The notes beneath the pieces are model-generated. The model saw only the letters and a program-made list of their open reading frames with translations, was not told where the DNA came from and ran no database searches. 41,657 nucleotides of DNA from CAZXDL01 sp964639505 (lineage in GTDB: Bacteria; Patescibacteriota; Saccharimonadia; Saccharimonadales; UBA4665): assembly GCA_964639505.1 (NCBI GenBank), contig CAZXDL010000007.1, positions 1 to 41,657 of the forward strand, written 5' to 3'. Of the stretch, positions 7,048-15,256 are shown piece by piece. Position 1 is the first letter of the stretch, and the number at the start of each line of letters is the position of its first letter. The translations under genes and the position numbers were made by a program.

Positions 7048-8796
7048 TTAGTAGATATTAAAGTCTGATGGATTGAAACCAGCATCCATTATCTGCTGTC
7101 TTTTTTCTTCGTTTGTCATTCCCTGTGCCTCTGGTGTCGCCAACCACTGCCAAACAGGAGCCTGCTGTTCAAATTTAGCGGGTTCAGATTGTTTATACTG
7201 TTTAGCCTTATAGGCTTCAAAGGCTCCGGGAGCGGCAAACCCAGTTGGGTTATCTCCACCGCTTCCACCTAAGGCGATGTCTAATTGTGTATTAGATATG
7301 TTGGGGAATCTTTGATGAATAGAATTCCAAACAGAGCCCCACGGGATACCTTTTTCTAGCTGAGCGATACCATCTTTAACCGCAGCATTGAATCCTTTTC
7401 CCAATACTCCAGAGTCAGAACCAAGTCCACTTCCAACAGATTGTTTTGGTATTGTGATTCCGGAGTCGGTATATTTACCAGTTTTCTTGTCAAAGGTAAG
7501 AAGTTTACCATTAACCTCAATTGACTGGAAATCTCCCGGTTGTGGTTGACCGGCTGTTACTGCTGCTAGTTTCTGAGCAATCTGCTCATAAGGCATTTCT
7601 AAGTTCACATTAGCTTTGGCCCAAGCGTCTGGATTCTGAAGCATAAGAGCAATAACCTTATCTTTCTCAGCCATCTGACGAGTATTAATATCTGACAATA
7701 AACTAATCTGTCTATCAATAGCGGTCTTCTCATCGGCCTTTAAAGAAATTAAATTATCGTTAGCCATCTGGTACAAGGTCTGATAGCGAGTAATTTCATC
7801 TCTGCGGTCTTGCTGTGCAGCGGTGTAGTACTGACTCACTAAATCCTGAGCGAACTGTAACTGGTTCTGGACAACAGCAGCCTGAGAGGAAAGGGCGGTG
7901 ATAGTAGAAGCAGCCTGTCTGTTTAAAGCGGCCTTCTGACCTACTTGGAACTCTAAAGCAATGGGGGTATTGTCTATAGCGTTTAGACCCATGTCTAAAG
8001 AAGCCTTGTAGTTATTTATTTGATTTAAGATTTGCTGTAGGGAGGCTTGGGTTTCTTTAATCTTCATCTCCTCATTAAGAGCACGGAGTTTATCCTCGTT
8101 TCCCGAAGCTCCGAGGGCGGTTTCAAGTCCAGCGGCAGCAGCGTCTCTTTTACTCTGAGCAGCAGCACGAGCGTTCTCAGCAGCGGTCTGTTGGTCTTGG
8201 AGAAGTTTAGCAAGAGCGGTCTCAATAGAAGTCGCCGTCGTTTGAGCTAGGTTCACACCCAAAGAAGTGATAGGTGTAGAGCCACCACCAAAAGAAGCTG
8301 CTGGGGTAGGGGTGGTAGAAAGAGTCGTGTCCTTGGGTGGGACAAGACCTTGTAGTCCTTGCATAACCGTAGGTAGGGAGGGGGCGTTGGTCTTTAGCGA
8401 AATCTGATTCCCATTACGGGTAATGAAGTTCTTTTCAATCTGAGCGTTGATGGTGTTGATGTCTGTAATCCCCGCAGCGTTAAAAGCCTTCGTCCATTCA
8501 GAACGTAGGTTATTAAACTCCGTAGAGCCCAAAGGACGAGTCGTATCCGTAGCTGGTGCTAGGGGAGTTGTTGGGGTTGGCCCAGTTAAACCCGTTGGAG
8601 TTGTTGGCGCTGTTGATGCCGATGCCATTGAGACTGGTGCTCCCGTAACCACCGTAGGAGCCACTGTAGGGCTCGTAGCGGGGGTTTGGGGCGTTACGGG
8701 TGTAGAACCAGCATGAGTCATGTTTGGAGACCAATTAGCCGGTCTTGTTAGGGGGTCACCCGCTTGTCGCCATTGTTCGTATTGTGCGTCTATCAT
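7048..8796 (-). CDS. Coiled-coil virion protein, probable ejection or tail protein (582 aa)
   Basis: Residues 1-100 are low-complexity and rich in Thr, Pro, Ala and Ser. Residues about 190-400 are a long Ala- and Gln-rich coiled coil (repeated QxxxxA patterns, e.g. LLQDQQTAAENARAAAQSKR). The C-terminal part is globular (SIEVNGKLLTFDKKTGKYTD, then IHQRFPNISNTQLDIALGG). This layout suits an internal or needle-like virion protein. It sits between the beta-propeller-like protein and the 839-residue protein with only a few bases between genes, so it belongs to the same assembly module. Confidence 0.7.
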   Translation of the reverse strand: MIDAQYEQWRQAGDPLTRPANWSPNMTHAGSTPVTPQTPATSPTVAPTVVTGAPVSMASASTAPTTPTGLTGPTPTTPLAPATDTTRPLGSTEFNNLRSEWTKAFNAAGITDINTINAQIEKNFITRNGNQISLKTNAPSLPTVMQGLQGLVPPKDTTLSTTPTPAASFGGGSTPITSLGVNLAQTTATSIETALAKLLQDQQTAAENARAAAQSKRDAAAAGLETALGASGNEDKLRALNEEMKIKETQASLQQILNQINNYKASLDMGLNAIDNTPIALEFQVGQKAALNRQAASTITALSSQAAVVQNQLQFAQDLVSQYYTAAQQDRRDEITRYQTLYQMANDNLISLKADEKTAIDRQISLLSDINTRQMAEKDKVIALMLQNPDAWAKANVNLEMPYEQIAQKLAAVTAGQPQPGDFQSIEVNGKLLTFDKKTGKYTDSGITIPKQSVGSGLGSDSGVLGKGFNAAVKDGIAQLEKGIPWGSVWNSIHQRFPNISNTQLDIALGGSGGDNPTGFAAPGAFEAYKAKQYKQSEPAKFEQQAPVWQWLATPEAQGMTNEEKRQQIMDAGFNPSDFNIY

Positions 8797-8799
8797 AAT

Positions 8800-10281
8800 T
8801 TATTCAAGGACTAATTCTAAAAGTTCTACATTAGAAGCGAGTTCAATCTTTATCTGTATAGTTTGAGCTCGTGTTACCGGTAACTGTTCGTAGCCAGAGA
8901 TTATATTATAATCGTAGGTTTGAGTAGCGCCAGAAGATTCCCACTCTCTAATCGCAGTAAAGGAATCTGAGGTATTCTTTCTCCAGCTCAGTTTAATAGC
9001 ATTATTATTACTCTGCCCAAACGACTTACCAGCTGTCCAAGAGATTGTGGTAAAGGTTCTTGGTTGTTTTCTGGAACCAACAAGATATAACGGCGTAACA
9101 ACCCAAGAGGTAAACGAGCCACCAGATTTATCGTGGGTAGAGGTTGTAACCTCGTCTATTCCATAGGAGTTTCCATTAGTAGCGTCAACAACCCTAAAGC
9201 CAGTATAGTAGTTCTCTGCTGTAGAGGTGATATTCCTAGAGCCAAATAAGGCTCCTATTTCAATCTGTGCGGCAGTAGAAACATCGGCTGTAGATGGTTT
9301 TGATTCCATTACGAGAGCCCCCGTTAAGATATGATAAGACCAGACGCCGTATTGGTAGGGAGCGGTATAAGCCCCAGCACTGGAAATACCAAAGTAAACC
9401 TTATTATCCTTAAACATTGAAGCATTAGGAAAGACCGTGGTGGAAATAAAGGTACTTGTTCCGAATAGATGAGCTGGTAATTCTTTTAAGAGTCTTACAT
9501 CAGAACCATTTGTAACTAGAATTGAACACTTATTACCAGCGTTTATATAAAGCAATCCATTTCCCTTAACCATTGAATTAACATTACCCTCAGTAATTGG
9601 GAGGGCGAGGTTAAAGGACGAAGAGGTTCTGTCCCATGGATAGATAAATCTTCCGGCAGCGACCATTAACTTAGTGTCTAGTTCTTCTATGTCTTTAATA
9701 GGACTGTCTTCAGGAAGGTCTAAAACGTCAGTATTCTGAGTATAGGTAGCCGAATTAGTATAGTCAAAGTCCTGTGCGGCTTTCTCATTGACCGAGTGAA
9801 GTACGTTTCCAGCACCAAAATATAAGCGGTCATCTCGACCAACGATAGAAACGACATCAGTGAAGTCAATCTTAGAACCAGATATTGTTGACCACCAACT
9901 TGTGCTCCAACTCGTACCCGAACCAGAGTATACCTGAACCGTTAAGACAGCGGATGATGGACGATAGATATAAAACAAAAAGCCTTTCCAAAACTCAATA
10001 GAGGAAATAGCGGTAGCGGTATGTCCGGTTATTTCTGTCCACGTTGTTCCATCTGTAGACTTCCAAATCTTTCCCGCGGCATCAAGAGCATATAGTTTGT
10101 CGCCATAGATAATCTTTTGGACACGGGATGTTATTTGTGTTCCTGTTCTTTTAGTCCCAGCATAGGAGGATTTAATACAGCCTGGAACGTCAAGGCTTAT
10201 ATTTCTCATTTCAGCATATCCAACATAGGGAGACCTTCCGACACCCTTGTTCCAGTCATTTATTCTAATTGGATTTGCCAT
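8800..10281 (-). CDS. Beta-propeller-like tail protein (493 aa)
   Basis: The sequence has repeated blade-like units such as KIIYGDKLYALDAAGKIWKS, SIEFWKGFLFYIYRPSS and LYFGAGNVLHSV, spaced 40-60 residues apart. These suggest a beta-propeller. The N-terminus (NPIRINDWNKGVGRSPYVGYAEMRNI) resembles phage tail-tube or hub proteins that start by sitting against an adaptor. It lies two genes after the adaptor, the usual place for a tail nozzle or hub of a short-tailed phage. Its ATG overlaps the stop of the preceding gene by one base. Confidence 0.68.
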   Translation of the reverse strand: MANPIRINDWNKGVGRSPYVGYAEMRNISLDVPGCIKSSYAGTKRTGTQITSRVQKIIYGDKLYALDAAGKIWKSTDGTTWTEITGHTATAISSIEFWKGFLFYIYRPSSAVLTVQVYSGSGTSWSTSWWSTISGSKIDFTDVVSIVGRDDRLYFGAGNVLHSVNEKAAQDFDYTNSATYTQNTDVLDLPEDSPIKDIEELDTKLMVAAGRFIYPWDRTSSSFNLALPITEGNVNSMVKGNGLLYINAGNKCSILVTNGSDVRLLKELPAHLFGTSTFISTTVFPNASMFKDNKVYFGISSAGAYTAPYQYGVWSYHILTGALVMESKPSTADVSTAAQIEIGALFGSRNITSTAENYYTGFRVVDATNGNSYGIDEVTTSTHDKSGGSFTSWVVTPLYLVGSRKQPRTFTTISWTAGKSFGQSNNNAIKLSWRKNTSDSFTAIREWESSGATQTYDYNIISGYEQLPVTRAQTIQIKIELASNVELLELVLE

Positions 10282-10895
10282 TATTTATAATCTCCTTCTC
10301 CTAAATATTTACAATAAATTACTACAGTTATATAGGTCATATTTGTCATACTTCCCGTTGGTAGAAGCATGAGGGTGTCCCCCGTTCTCAGGGTTCTATT
10401 ATCCTTAGTAGATGATAAGGTTGTACCATACTTTTGCGTTACAACATCATTTGATACTGACATATCAAACTGACTTGATAATACAGAAAGAGAACCATTT
10501 TTTACCAAATCAACAGTACCTGTTGTCCCTCCGCCATGACATTCACCAACCCATAATATTTCCATGGGTCGTCTTGCTATAAAGAAAATCTTATAAGAAT
10601 CGGCAGAGGCGGCCGTATACCTATTAACAACAGAACCACCGCTTGTAGAGTCTGGAACTATCCCGCAGATACTATGATTAATATAGAATCCGTCTTTACC
10701 AAATATCTCAAATCCCCTAGATAGCGGGGGGAGTCCTTCGGGATTAATAAGGTCTTTAGGGGTGTTTAGCTCTACCGGTATTCCTATTGGCTGAGGAGTT
10801 TCGTACAGTAGACCGTCTTTAATCGGAGCCTCCTTAGCAATAGGATTCGTTTCTCGTGGTAATCCTTGGTCTCGTGATTTTGGTTCTGTTGGCAT
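10281..10895 (-). CDS. Virion-associated beta-rich protein (204 aa)
   Basis: An N-terminal Pro-rich linker of about 70 residues precedes a beta-rich domain (HSICGIVPDSTSGGSVVNRY, PMEILWVGECHGGG, TYITVVIYCKYLGEG). Linker plus compact beta domain is typical of head fibres or minor tail proteins. The gene overlaps the adaptor gene by 62 bases and the propeller gene by one base, placing it within the head-tail joining block. Confidence 0.65.
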   Translation of the reverse strand: MPTEPKSRDQGLPRETNPIAKEAPIKDGLLYETPQPIGIPVELNTPKDLINPEGLPPLSRGFEIFGKDGFYINHSICGIVPDSTSGGSVVNRYTAASADSYKIFFIARRPMEILWVGECHGGGTTGTVDLVKNGSLSVLSSQFDMSVSNDVVTQKYGTTLSSTKDNRTLRTGDTLMLLPTGSMTNMTYITVVIYCKYLGEGDYK

Positions 10896-11499
10896 AATAC
10901 TCTCTGACTCTTTGTAATACTTCTAAATACTTCCTATAGAACGATGTTTCTTTGTTCATATCTCCCATAGAAACCCAGTAATCCATGCAGGCGCCATAGA
11001 TTAACCCAACATGGGAGAACTCTGGTAGAATCGGTTCGTCACCAGAAGCAGAGAGTTCGGTCGGCTCAGTAGAATACCAGACCTTCAAGCCGTTGGTTAC
11101 GTTATTGGCTGGCGGGTCTTCAAAGAAAATAGAGTTGTCATGAAGATAAATGGTTGGAGACGAGGAGATATTAGACCCGTTAGATATAGATTCTTGAATG
11201 TTTCGGTCATCTTTAGTCCAAACTGTCTCCCACGTATTAGTACCTCCAGTGAGATTCATTTCGATACGCTCAATGGTGATAATGTTTGCCGGTAGGGAAT
11301 ACTCTGCTTGGGAGGCAACTAAATTAGTCGTAGCAATCTCTCCCTGAACACGCCACTCTCCAGAAGCCATAATAGCCTCAACGGTATAGGCGTGGATATG
11401 GTCATTTAAAGACCTTAATAAGTTTGAATCCGAATAATCTCCTGTGGTTATATCACCAAGGAGAAGTCGGGTCTTCGTCTGCATCACACTAAGAATCAT
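10834..11499 (-). CDS. Head-tail adaptor (SU10 adaptor-like, 221 aa)
   Basis: From the ATG at 11499 the protein starts MILSVMQTKTRLLLGDITTGDYSDSNLL, then a helix with AYTVEAIMASGEWRV, a beta section with EYSLPANIITIERIEM and IFFEDPP, and a C-terminal helical hairpin (ACMDYWVSMGDMNKETSFYRKYLE). This order matches podovirus adaptor proteins of the SU10 type that sit below the portal. I prefer 11499 because a TATAAT hexamer (11509-11514) lies just upstream and overlaps the region that the longer frame from 11538 would translate. Confidence 0.8.
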   Translation of the reverse strand: MILSVMQTKTRLLLGDITTGDYSDSNLLRSLNDHIHAYTVEAIMASGEWRVQGEIATTNLVASQAEYSLPANIITIERIEMNLTGGTNTWETVWTKDDRNIQESISNGSNISSSPTIYLHDNSIFFEDPPANNVTNGLKVWYSTEPTELSASGDEPILPEFSHVGLIYGACMDYWVSMGDMNKETSFYRKYLEVLQRVREYYANRTKITRPRITTRNESYC

Positions 11500-11508
11500 A
11501 TTATTTAT

Positions 11509-11523
11509 ATTATACCACAAAAC
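11509..11523 (-). promoter_or_regulatory. Extended -10 promoter for the adaptor operon
   Basis: The minus strand reads TTTTGTGGTATAAT. The TGG before TATAAT is an extended -10 motif. The hexamer ends 9 bases before the ATG at 11499. Very similar sequences precede genes at 17423, 26947, 31263 and 38786, defining a shared late promoter type. Confidence 0.72.
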
Positions 11524-12986
11524 TAACGTACAGTCCATGAAGTAATCATGTCTGTTGGGGTTCCTCTGCGGACACGAATGTACTGATAAGACACGTCATA
11601 GGTAGCTCCAGAAAATGAACAGCGATGCAATAGGCGAACGTAATTAGTATTAGCTCCCGTATCACTATTGGTTAAAGAAGCAATAAGAACGTCATCAACG
11701 TAATATTTTATCGAAGTACCCAAAACCACTAACTTATATTTGTGATACTGGGTCTTGTCCGTAGATGAATCGGTGTAGAGAAGGCTATTAACCCGTATTG
11801 TAATATTCGCATTAAGATAAAGGACTCTAATAACCTGATTGTCGTCTCCAATATAAATATTAGACTGAGCCGTACCGGAAGAGGAAAGTGCATATTTTGC
11901 ATACCATTCTAGCGTAACCCCAGCATCAAAATCTATTGTTCCCGTTTGGGGATATAGGTAGTCTAGGTATTCGTCTGTGGTAACCCCAGAACACTGGGTT
12001 CTGTAAATACCACCGGCAGTCTCTGTAAAGCGAGTGCTTCTGGCGAAGAAAGCGGTGCTTGCTGTCCAACCATCGTCTAGTGGGGACTTAATTCCCGTAT
12101 AAATATAGTGCCAGTCATTATTCTGTAGCCACGACGTTGCAGGGGCGGTTCCTGTGGTTGACCAACTTGGCGCTGATGGTTTTGTTCTTGGTTCCCAAAG
12201 AAGGTCTAGAGATACGGTTATATCATCTAAAAGCGACAGTGTGTCGGTTATCACTGAAACGGCTCCATATTGTGGTGTTAATGTATCACTTGTAGCAACG
12301 GTCTCGGATACGGTTACACTGTAAGCTCTTCCTGCCGCTATAACGTCTGAAACTGATACTGTATCAGAGATAGTTGCAGAATAGTCTCCTCTAAGTTCCA
12401 TAACAACCATCGTCCACGATGCGCTTGTAAACGTATAAGACATGGTAACGGAGCCAGCAGTAGTTGTGGCCTTATAAGAAGATAGTTCGGTAAAGTTATC
12501 ACCAGCATTCTGGGCGTTCATCACCAATGTTTGGGATGCCCCCTGCGTTATAGTTGGTACACCATTAACAAAGGTAGAGTCTACTATTACTGAATTGTTC
12601 TTTTGACTCGTAACAGTACACGACGCCGTTCCACTTGTTCCCGTTGCTGTTCCTGTTATTCCTAGGGGAGAATCTGTATTACAACCCGTAAATGATGTTG
12701 AACACACACCAAACTTGGTCGATGCGGCATAGGTGACAACAACGTTATGCGCCCCCGTTGCTGGGTTCGCCAGATACCAAAGAGACGTATTTAAAGAAGC
12801 TCCAAGACCAACCGCCTTTGTCATAGCGACACCGTTATAGGTTACTCCTGTTGGGTCTGCACTGCCAGAGGATACTGTAGCCACTACTAAAACAAGGTTA
12901 CTTCCGGTACAAGTATGGCTGAAGGTTTTTGACGTAGCCCCAGCTTCTTCTTCGGCTACTGTATTTGTATCTACCGAAATAGCCAT
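11523..12986 (-). CDS. Adhesin with LamG-like C-terminus (487 aa)
   Basis: The N-terminal 200 residues are a Ser/Thr/Gly-rich beta-sandwich (SNLVLVVATVSSGSADPTGVTYNG...). Residues about 205-265 hold three short repeats around DTVSVSD, ETVATSD and DTLSLLD. The C-terminal half resembles a LamG or concanavalin fold, with DFDAGVTLEWYAKYAL and YYVDDVLIASLT. This is a probable receptor-binding fibre or decoration protein. The DTVSVSD-like repeat is typical of bacterial surface proteins, so the module may have come from a host gene. Confidence 0.7.
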   Translation of the reverse strand: MAISVDTNTVAEEEAGATSKTFSHTCTGSNLVLVVATVSSGSADPTGVTYNGVAMTKAVGLGASLNTSLWYLANPATGAHNVVVTYAASTKFGVCSTSFTGCNTDSPLGITGTATGTSGTASCTVTSQKNNSVIVDSTFVNGVPTITQGASQTLVMNAQNAGDNFTELSSYKATTTAGSVTMSYTFTSASWTMVVMELRGDYSATISDTVSVSDVIAAGRAYSVTVSETVATSDTLTPQYGAVSVITDTLSLLDDITVSLDLLWEPRTKPSAPSWSTTGTAPATSWLQNNDWHYIYTGIKSPLDDGWTASTAFFARSTRFTETAGGIYRTQCSGVTTDEYLDYLYPQTGTIDFDAGVTLEWYAKYALSSSGTAQSNIYIGDDNQVIRVLYLNANITIRVNSLLYTDSSTDKTQYHKYKLVVLGTSIKYYVDDVLIASLTNSDTGANTNYVRLLHRCSFSGATYDVSYQYIRVRRGTPTDMITSWTVR

Positions 12987-12991
12987 TTTTT

Positions 12992-13465
12992 CTAAGAAAA
13001 CTTGATTTTATAGGTTACGGTAATTTGGTCATTAGTAACAAGAGACTTGGTTGTGGTAAGTCCACGAGCACCCATAGTCCCAACAGAAGCAGCATTAAAG
13101 ACACCAACCTCTTCAATGGTAGCAGAACCACCAGCGGTCCAAGTGTTTACTAGCTGAAGAGTATCATTTGTCTGAGTAGTTGTGACACGAGATACGGTGG
13201 CAGAAGCTCTCGTAAGACCAGAAACAACGGTCTCAGCTACCAAAGCCGTTTGTGAAGCTGCTGGGGCGGTGTTAGACGTTCCTAAGGCGAGATAAGTAAA
13301 GGCTGTCTGGGAGCCAGTATTTCCAGCTAAACCAGAAAAGACCGCAAAAGAAACGTTAGTGATAGTATTTTTAATCCAACCAGTGTCGGATAGAAGTTTA
13401 CCATCTCTAAAGTGTTCCACACGGAACTCACCCTTTACTCCTACGGGTTCTAATTGTTCATTCAT
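12992..13465 (-). CDS. Tail-fibre-like beta protein (157 aa)
   Basis: The product starts with VEHFRDGKLLSDTGWIKNTITN and continues TAFTYLALGTSNTAPAASQTAL, ATVSRVTTTQTNDT and IEEVGVFNAASVGTM, ending TYKIKFS. This pattern is common in minor structural proteins of siphoviruses and podoviruses next to fibre genes. It precedes the adhesin by six bases, and they probably form one module. Exact virion location is unknown. Confidence 0.68.
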   Translation of the reverse strand: MNEQLEPVGVKGEFRVEHFRDGKLLSDTGWIKNTITNVSFAVFSGLAGNTGSQTAFTYLALGTSNTAPAASQTALVAETVVSGLTRASATVSRVTTTQTNDTLQLVNTWTAGGSATIEEVGVFNAASVGTMGARGLTTTKSLVTNDQITVTYKIKFS

Positions 13466-13660
13466 ATTGTTTTTATTAATTGCTTATTGGGGGGTGCGTA
13501 TCTCTACTCAACCCCTCAAAGAAATCAATAACCCTCTAGATAATTGGTTGTCCTAAGACGATGTCAAATAAATGATAACGAATATTCCTTAGACAACGGA
13601 ATTGTTGTTTGGGTTCTAGGGTTTACCGGTTATAGTAATGAGCTACACCCAGTTTAATTC
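13466..13660. other. 195-bp gap with imperfect hairpin between fibre and holin genes
   Basis: GTTGTCCTAAG (13547-13557) is nearly inverted by CTTAGACAAC (13588-13597), giving a ten-pair stem with one bulge. A TTGACA at about 13560 on the minus strand has only a poorly placed -10 (19-base spacer). No gene or T-run is visible. It may carry a weak promoter for the fibre pair or a transcript-processing hairpin. Confidence 0.35.
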
Positions 13661-13900
13661 TTACATTTTTCCTAAGAACTTATCATTACTGTCTGTGAGC
13701 CAGTTCTTCAGAAGATAACCAGCCCCAGATGTTACTGCTACCTGTAATACAAGTTTCCAGTCTTCTAAATCGAGTGCTAATCCTTTATCGGTAACGGCCT
13801 GTAAAAGTACCGTCAATGCTGAGGTTATTACAACCACCACCAGACCCTTTAAAAGGTCTTTGGTGCTTAGTGTAAATAACGAACTTCCTAGTTTCTTCAT
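13661..13900 (-). CDS. Holin-like two-segment membrane protein (79 aa)
   Basis: From the ATG at 13900 the protein has an N-terminal charged head, a first membrane span (LVVVVITSALTVLLQA), a short loop with acidic residues, a second span (LVLQVAVTSGAGYLL) and a basic tail. Two spans and 79 residues fit class II holins. It lies three genes from a cysteine peptidase and next to a membrane coiled-coil protein, consistent with a lysis cassette. I reject the upstream ATG at 13951 because it overlaps the DUF6496-like gene, whose TAA is one base before 13900. Confidence 0.75.
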   Translation of the reverse strand: MKKLGSSLFTLSTKDLLKGLVVVVITSALTVLLQAVTDKGLALDLEDWKLVLQVAVTSGAGYLLKNWLTDSNDKFLGKM

Positions 13901-13901
13901 A

Positions 13902-14060
13902 TTATTTCTTTCTTTTTTTAGACTTACCAGCTGCGGAAAGAGCAATGGCAATCATTTGTTTTCTGCTTCTTGGTTTTCCATTTGCTCCACGGGCCTTACC
14001 TTTCTTTTTATTGTCCATTGCAAGTTCGTGCATATTCTTACTAACTGATTTTCCTAACAT
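13902..14060 (-). CDS. DUF6496-like small basic protein (52 aa)
   Basis: The sequence contains KNMHELAMDNKK then GKPRSRKQMIAIALSAAGKSKK, matching the pattern of short phage proteins (DUF6496) with an MHE start and an RKQAIAIALSEAG-like helix. Very basic, probably nucleic-acid associated or packaged. It links to the holin gene through a TAATATG junction and lies between the holin and the peptidase. No function is established for the family. Confidence 0.8.
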   Translation of the reverse strand: MLGKSVSKNMHELAMDNKKKGKARGANGKPRSRKQMIAIALSAAGKSKKRKK

Positions 14061-14061
14061 A

Positions 14062-15018
14062 TTATAATTCAACCTGAGGCAACTTACTCCAGTCTTCTTG
14101 ACTGATATTAGCTCCCTCCTTTTTAATTAGATAATTAGCTAATGCTTCGACCTTTCTATCAACGGTTTTAGGAATTCTTAACGAATTGTTATAGAACCAT
14201 GCCCACTCTCCTGTTGCTTGATTACGAACTAACTTAGTATCGTTCTTCTTTTTAAATAGGTCTAGAAATGCTTGCATAGAATCTTTTTTATTAATCTGAT
14301 ATTTAAGGGCGTAGGTTCCAAAGTCATACCCATCTTCAAGTTCCTTAACAAACGGAGAGTAGGAATCAAATATCTTTGGTTTCCCATTCTCTGGGTATTC
14401 TATTAAAACGGTCCCATGATTAAAATCTACTCCTGCGGGTTTTTCATATACACCGTCTTTATTTTTGTCGTACCAAGCAACCACCTGAACCTGTAGTGGG
14501 GCGTATTGGAGCATCTCCCGTAACTTCTCCTTAGTAGCAGGAACCCACTCGTACTGAATCTCATAGTCGTTTAAGAACTTCTTAGCTTCTTCTATCAGGA
14601 CATTGGGAATGGTCTCATAATACTCATCTCTCACAAATACTGGGGTTCTTTGGGTTCTTGGGTAGTCCCATCTATCCTCTAGTAAAAGACCGTCTTTTCT
14701 AATACTCTCCGCTACATTACTAAATGAATTTCCTTTTAGAGTGGTGCCAGACATCTTAGCGGTAAATCGGTCTGAGAAGTTAATCTCAATTCCAAACTTT
14801 GCCTTAAATAACATCTCTAGAATATTGAGAGCGGAGAAGGTGACACAACCCATGGTATCAAAATAAACACCATTTTGATATTCTCCTTCTGGTATTTTTG
14901 GTTCCCAATCACCCGTAACGTTTAAAATGTCCTGAGCTTTTACGGCAGAACCGGCCCCAACAATGTAATCACTTACACGGGGTTGTTCTATAATAAGACC
15001 GTAATTTTTTAATTTCAT
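14062..15018 (-). CDS. Papain-fold-like cysteine peptidase, probable endolysin (318 aa)
   Basis: A likely catalytic cysteine is C58 in YFDTMGCVTFSALNILE. A histidine is H201 in VDFNHGTVLIEY and an aspartate is D218 in PKIFDSY; the order Cys-His-Asp fits papain-like or C39-like folds. The C-terminal part (TGEWAWFYNNSLRIPK) could bind a substrate. Position in the lysis block suggests cleavage of peptidoglycan peptide bonds, but a role in virion maturation or entry is possible. No signal peptide is visible, so release would depend on the holin. Confidence 0.7.
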   Translation of the reverse strand: MKLKNYGLIIEQPRVSDYIVGAGSAVKAQDILNVTGDWEPKIPEGEYQNGVYFDTMGCVTFSALNILEMLFKAKFGIEINFSDRFTAKMSGTTLKGNSFSNVAESIRKDGLLLEDRWDYPRTQRTPVFVRDEYYETIPNVLIEEAKKFLNDYEIQYEWVPATKEKLREMLQYAPLQVQVVAWYDKNKDGVYEKPAGVDFNHGTVLIEYPENGKPKIFDSYSPFVKELEDGYDFGTYALKYQINKKDSMQAFLDLFKKKNDTKLVRNQATGEWAWFYNNSLRIPKTVDRKVEALANYLIKKEGANISQEDWSKLPQVEL

Positions 15019-15245
15019 TTCTTTAATTTTAGATACTCAATATCCTTCTGAATCTGGGCTAAACGAACCTGCATATCCGTTAGGGTCATTGATAATTCCT
15101 GATGTACAGTGTCAACTTTATCTGCTCTTTTTTCAAGTTGTTCTATCCTCGCTCCATAAGTGACAAATGGTATAGCGACAGCTAATACTAAAAGAACTAT
15201 CTGAATAATAAATTGTATCTCTCTTTTTTCTATTATCTCTTTCAT
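15015..15245 (-). CDS. Membrane-anchored coiled-coil protein (76 aa), spanin- or holin-like
   Basis: From the ATG at 15245: a charged start (MKEIIEKREIQ), one membrane span (FIIQIVLLVLAVAIPFVTYGA), then a coiled coil ending DIEYLKLKK. One N-terminal span followed by a periplasmic or cytoplasmic coiled coil fits spanins or small lysis accessory proteins. Its stop overlaps the ATG of the peptidase gene, so the two are translated together. The ATG at 15266 lies inside the preceding gene and is rejected. Confidence 0.66.
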   Translation of the reverse strand: MKEIIEKREIQFIIQIVLLVLAVAIPFVTYGARIEQLEKRADKVDTVHQELSMTLTDMQVRLAQIQKDIEYLKLKK

Positions 15246-15256
15246 ACTTATATAAA

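Noticed and set aside
8047..8716. Rightward and alternate-frame ORFs over the Thr/Pro-rich tail gene
   Set aside because: They are shadows of a low-complexity coding region; no ribosome site, promoter or protein-like pattern.
13620..13660. tRNA start-like GGGTGTAGCTCA on the minus strand
   Set aside because: No complementary 3' acceptor strand or T-arm follows at the right distance.
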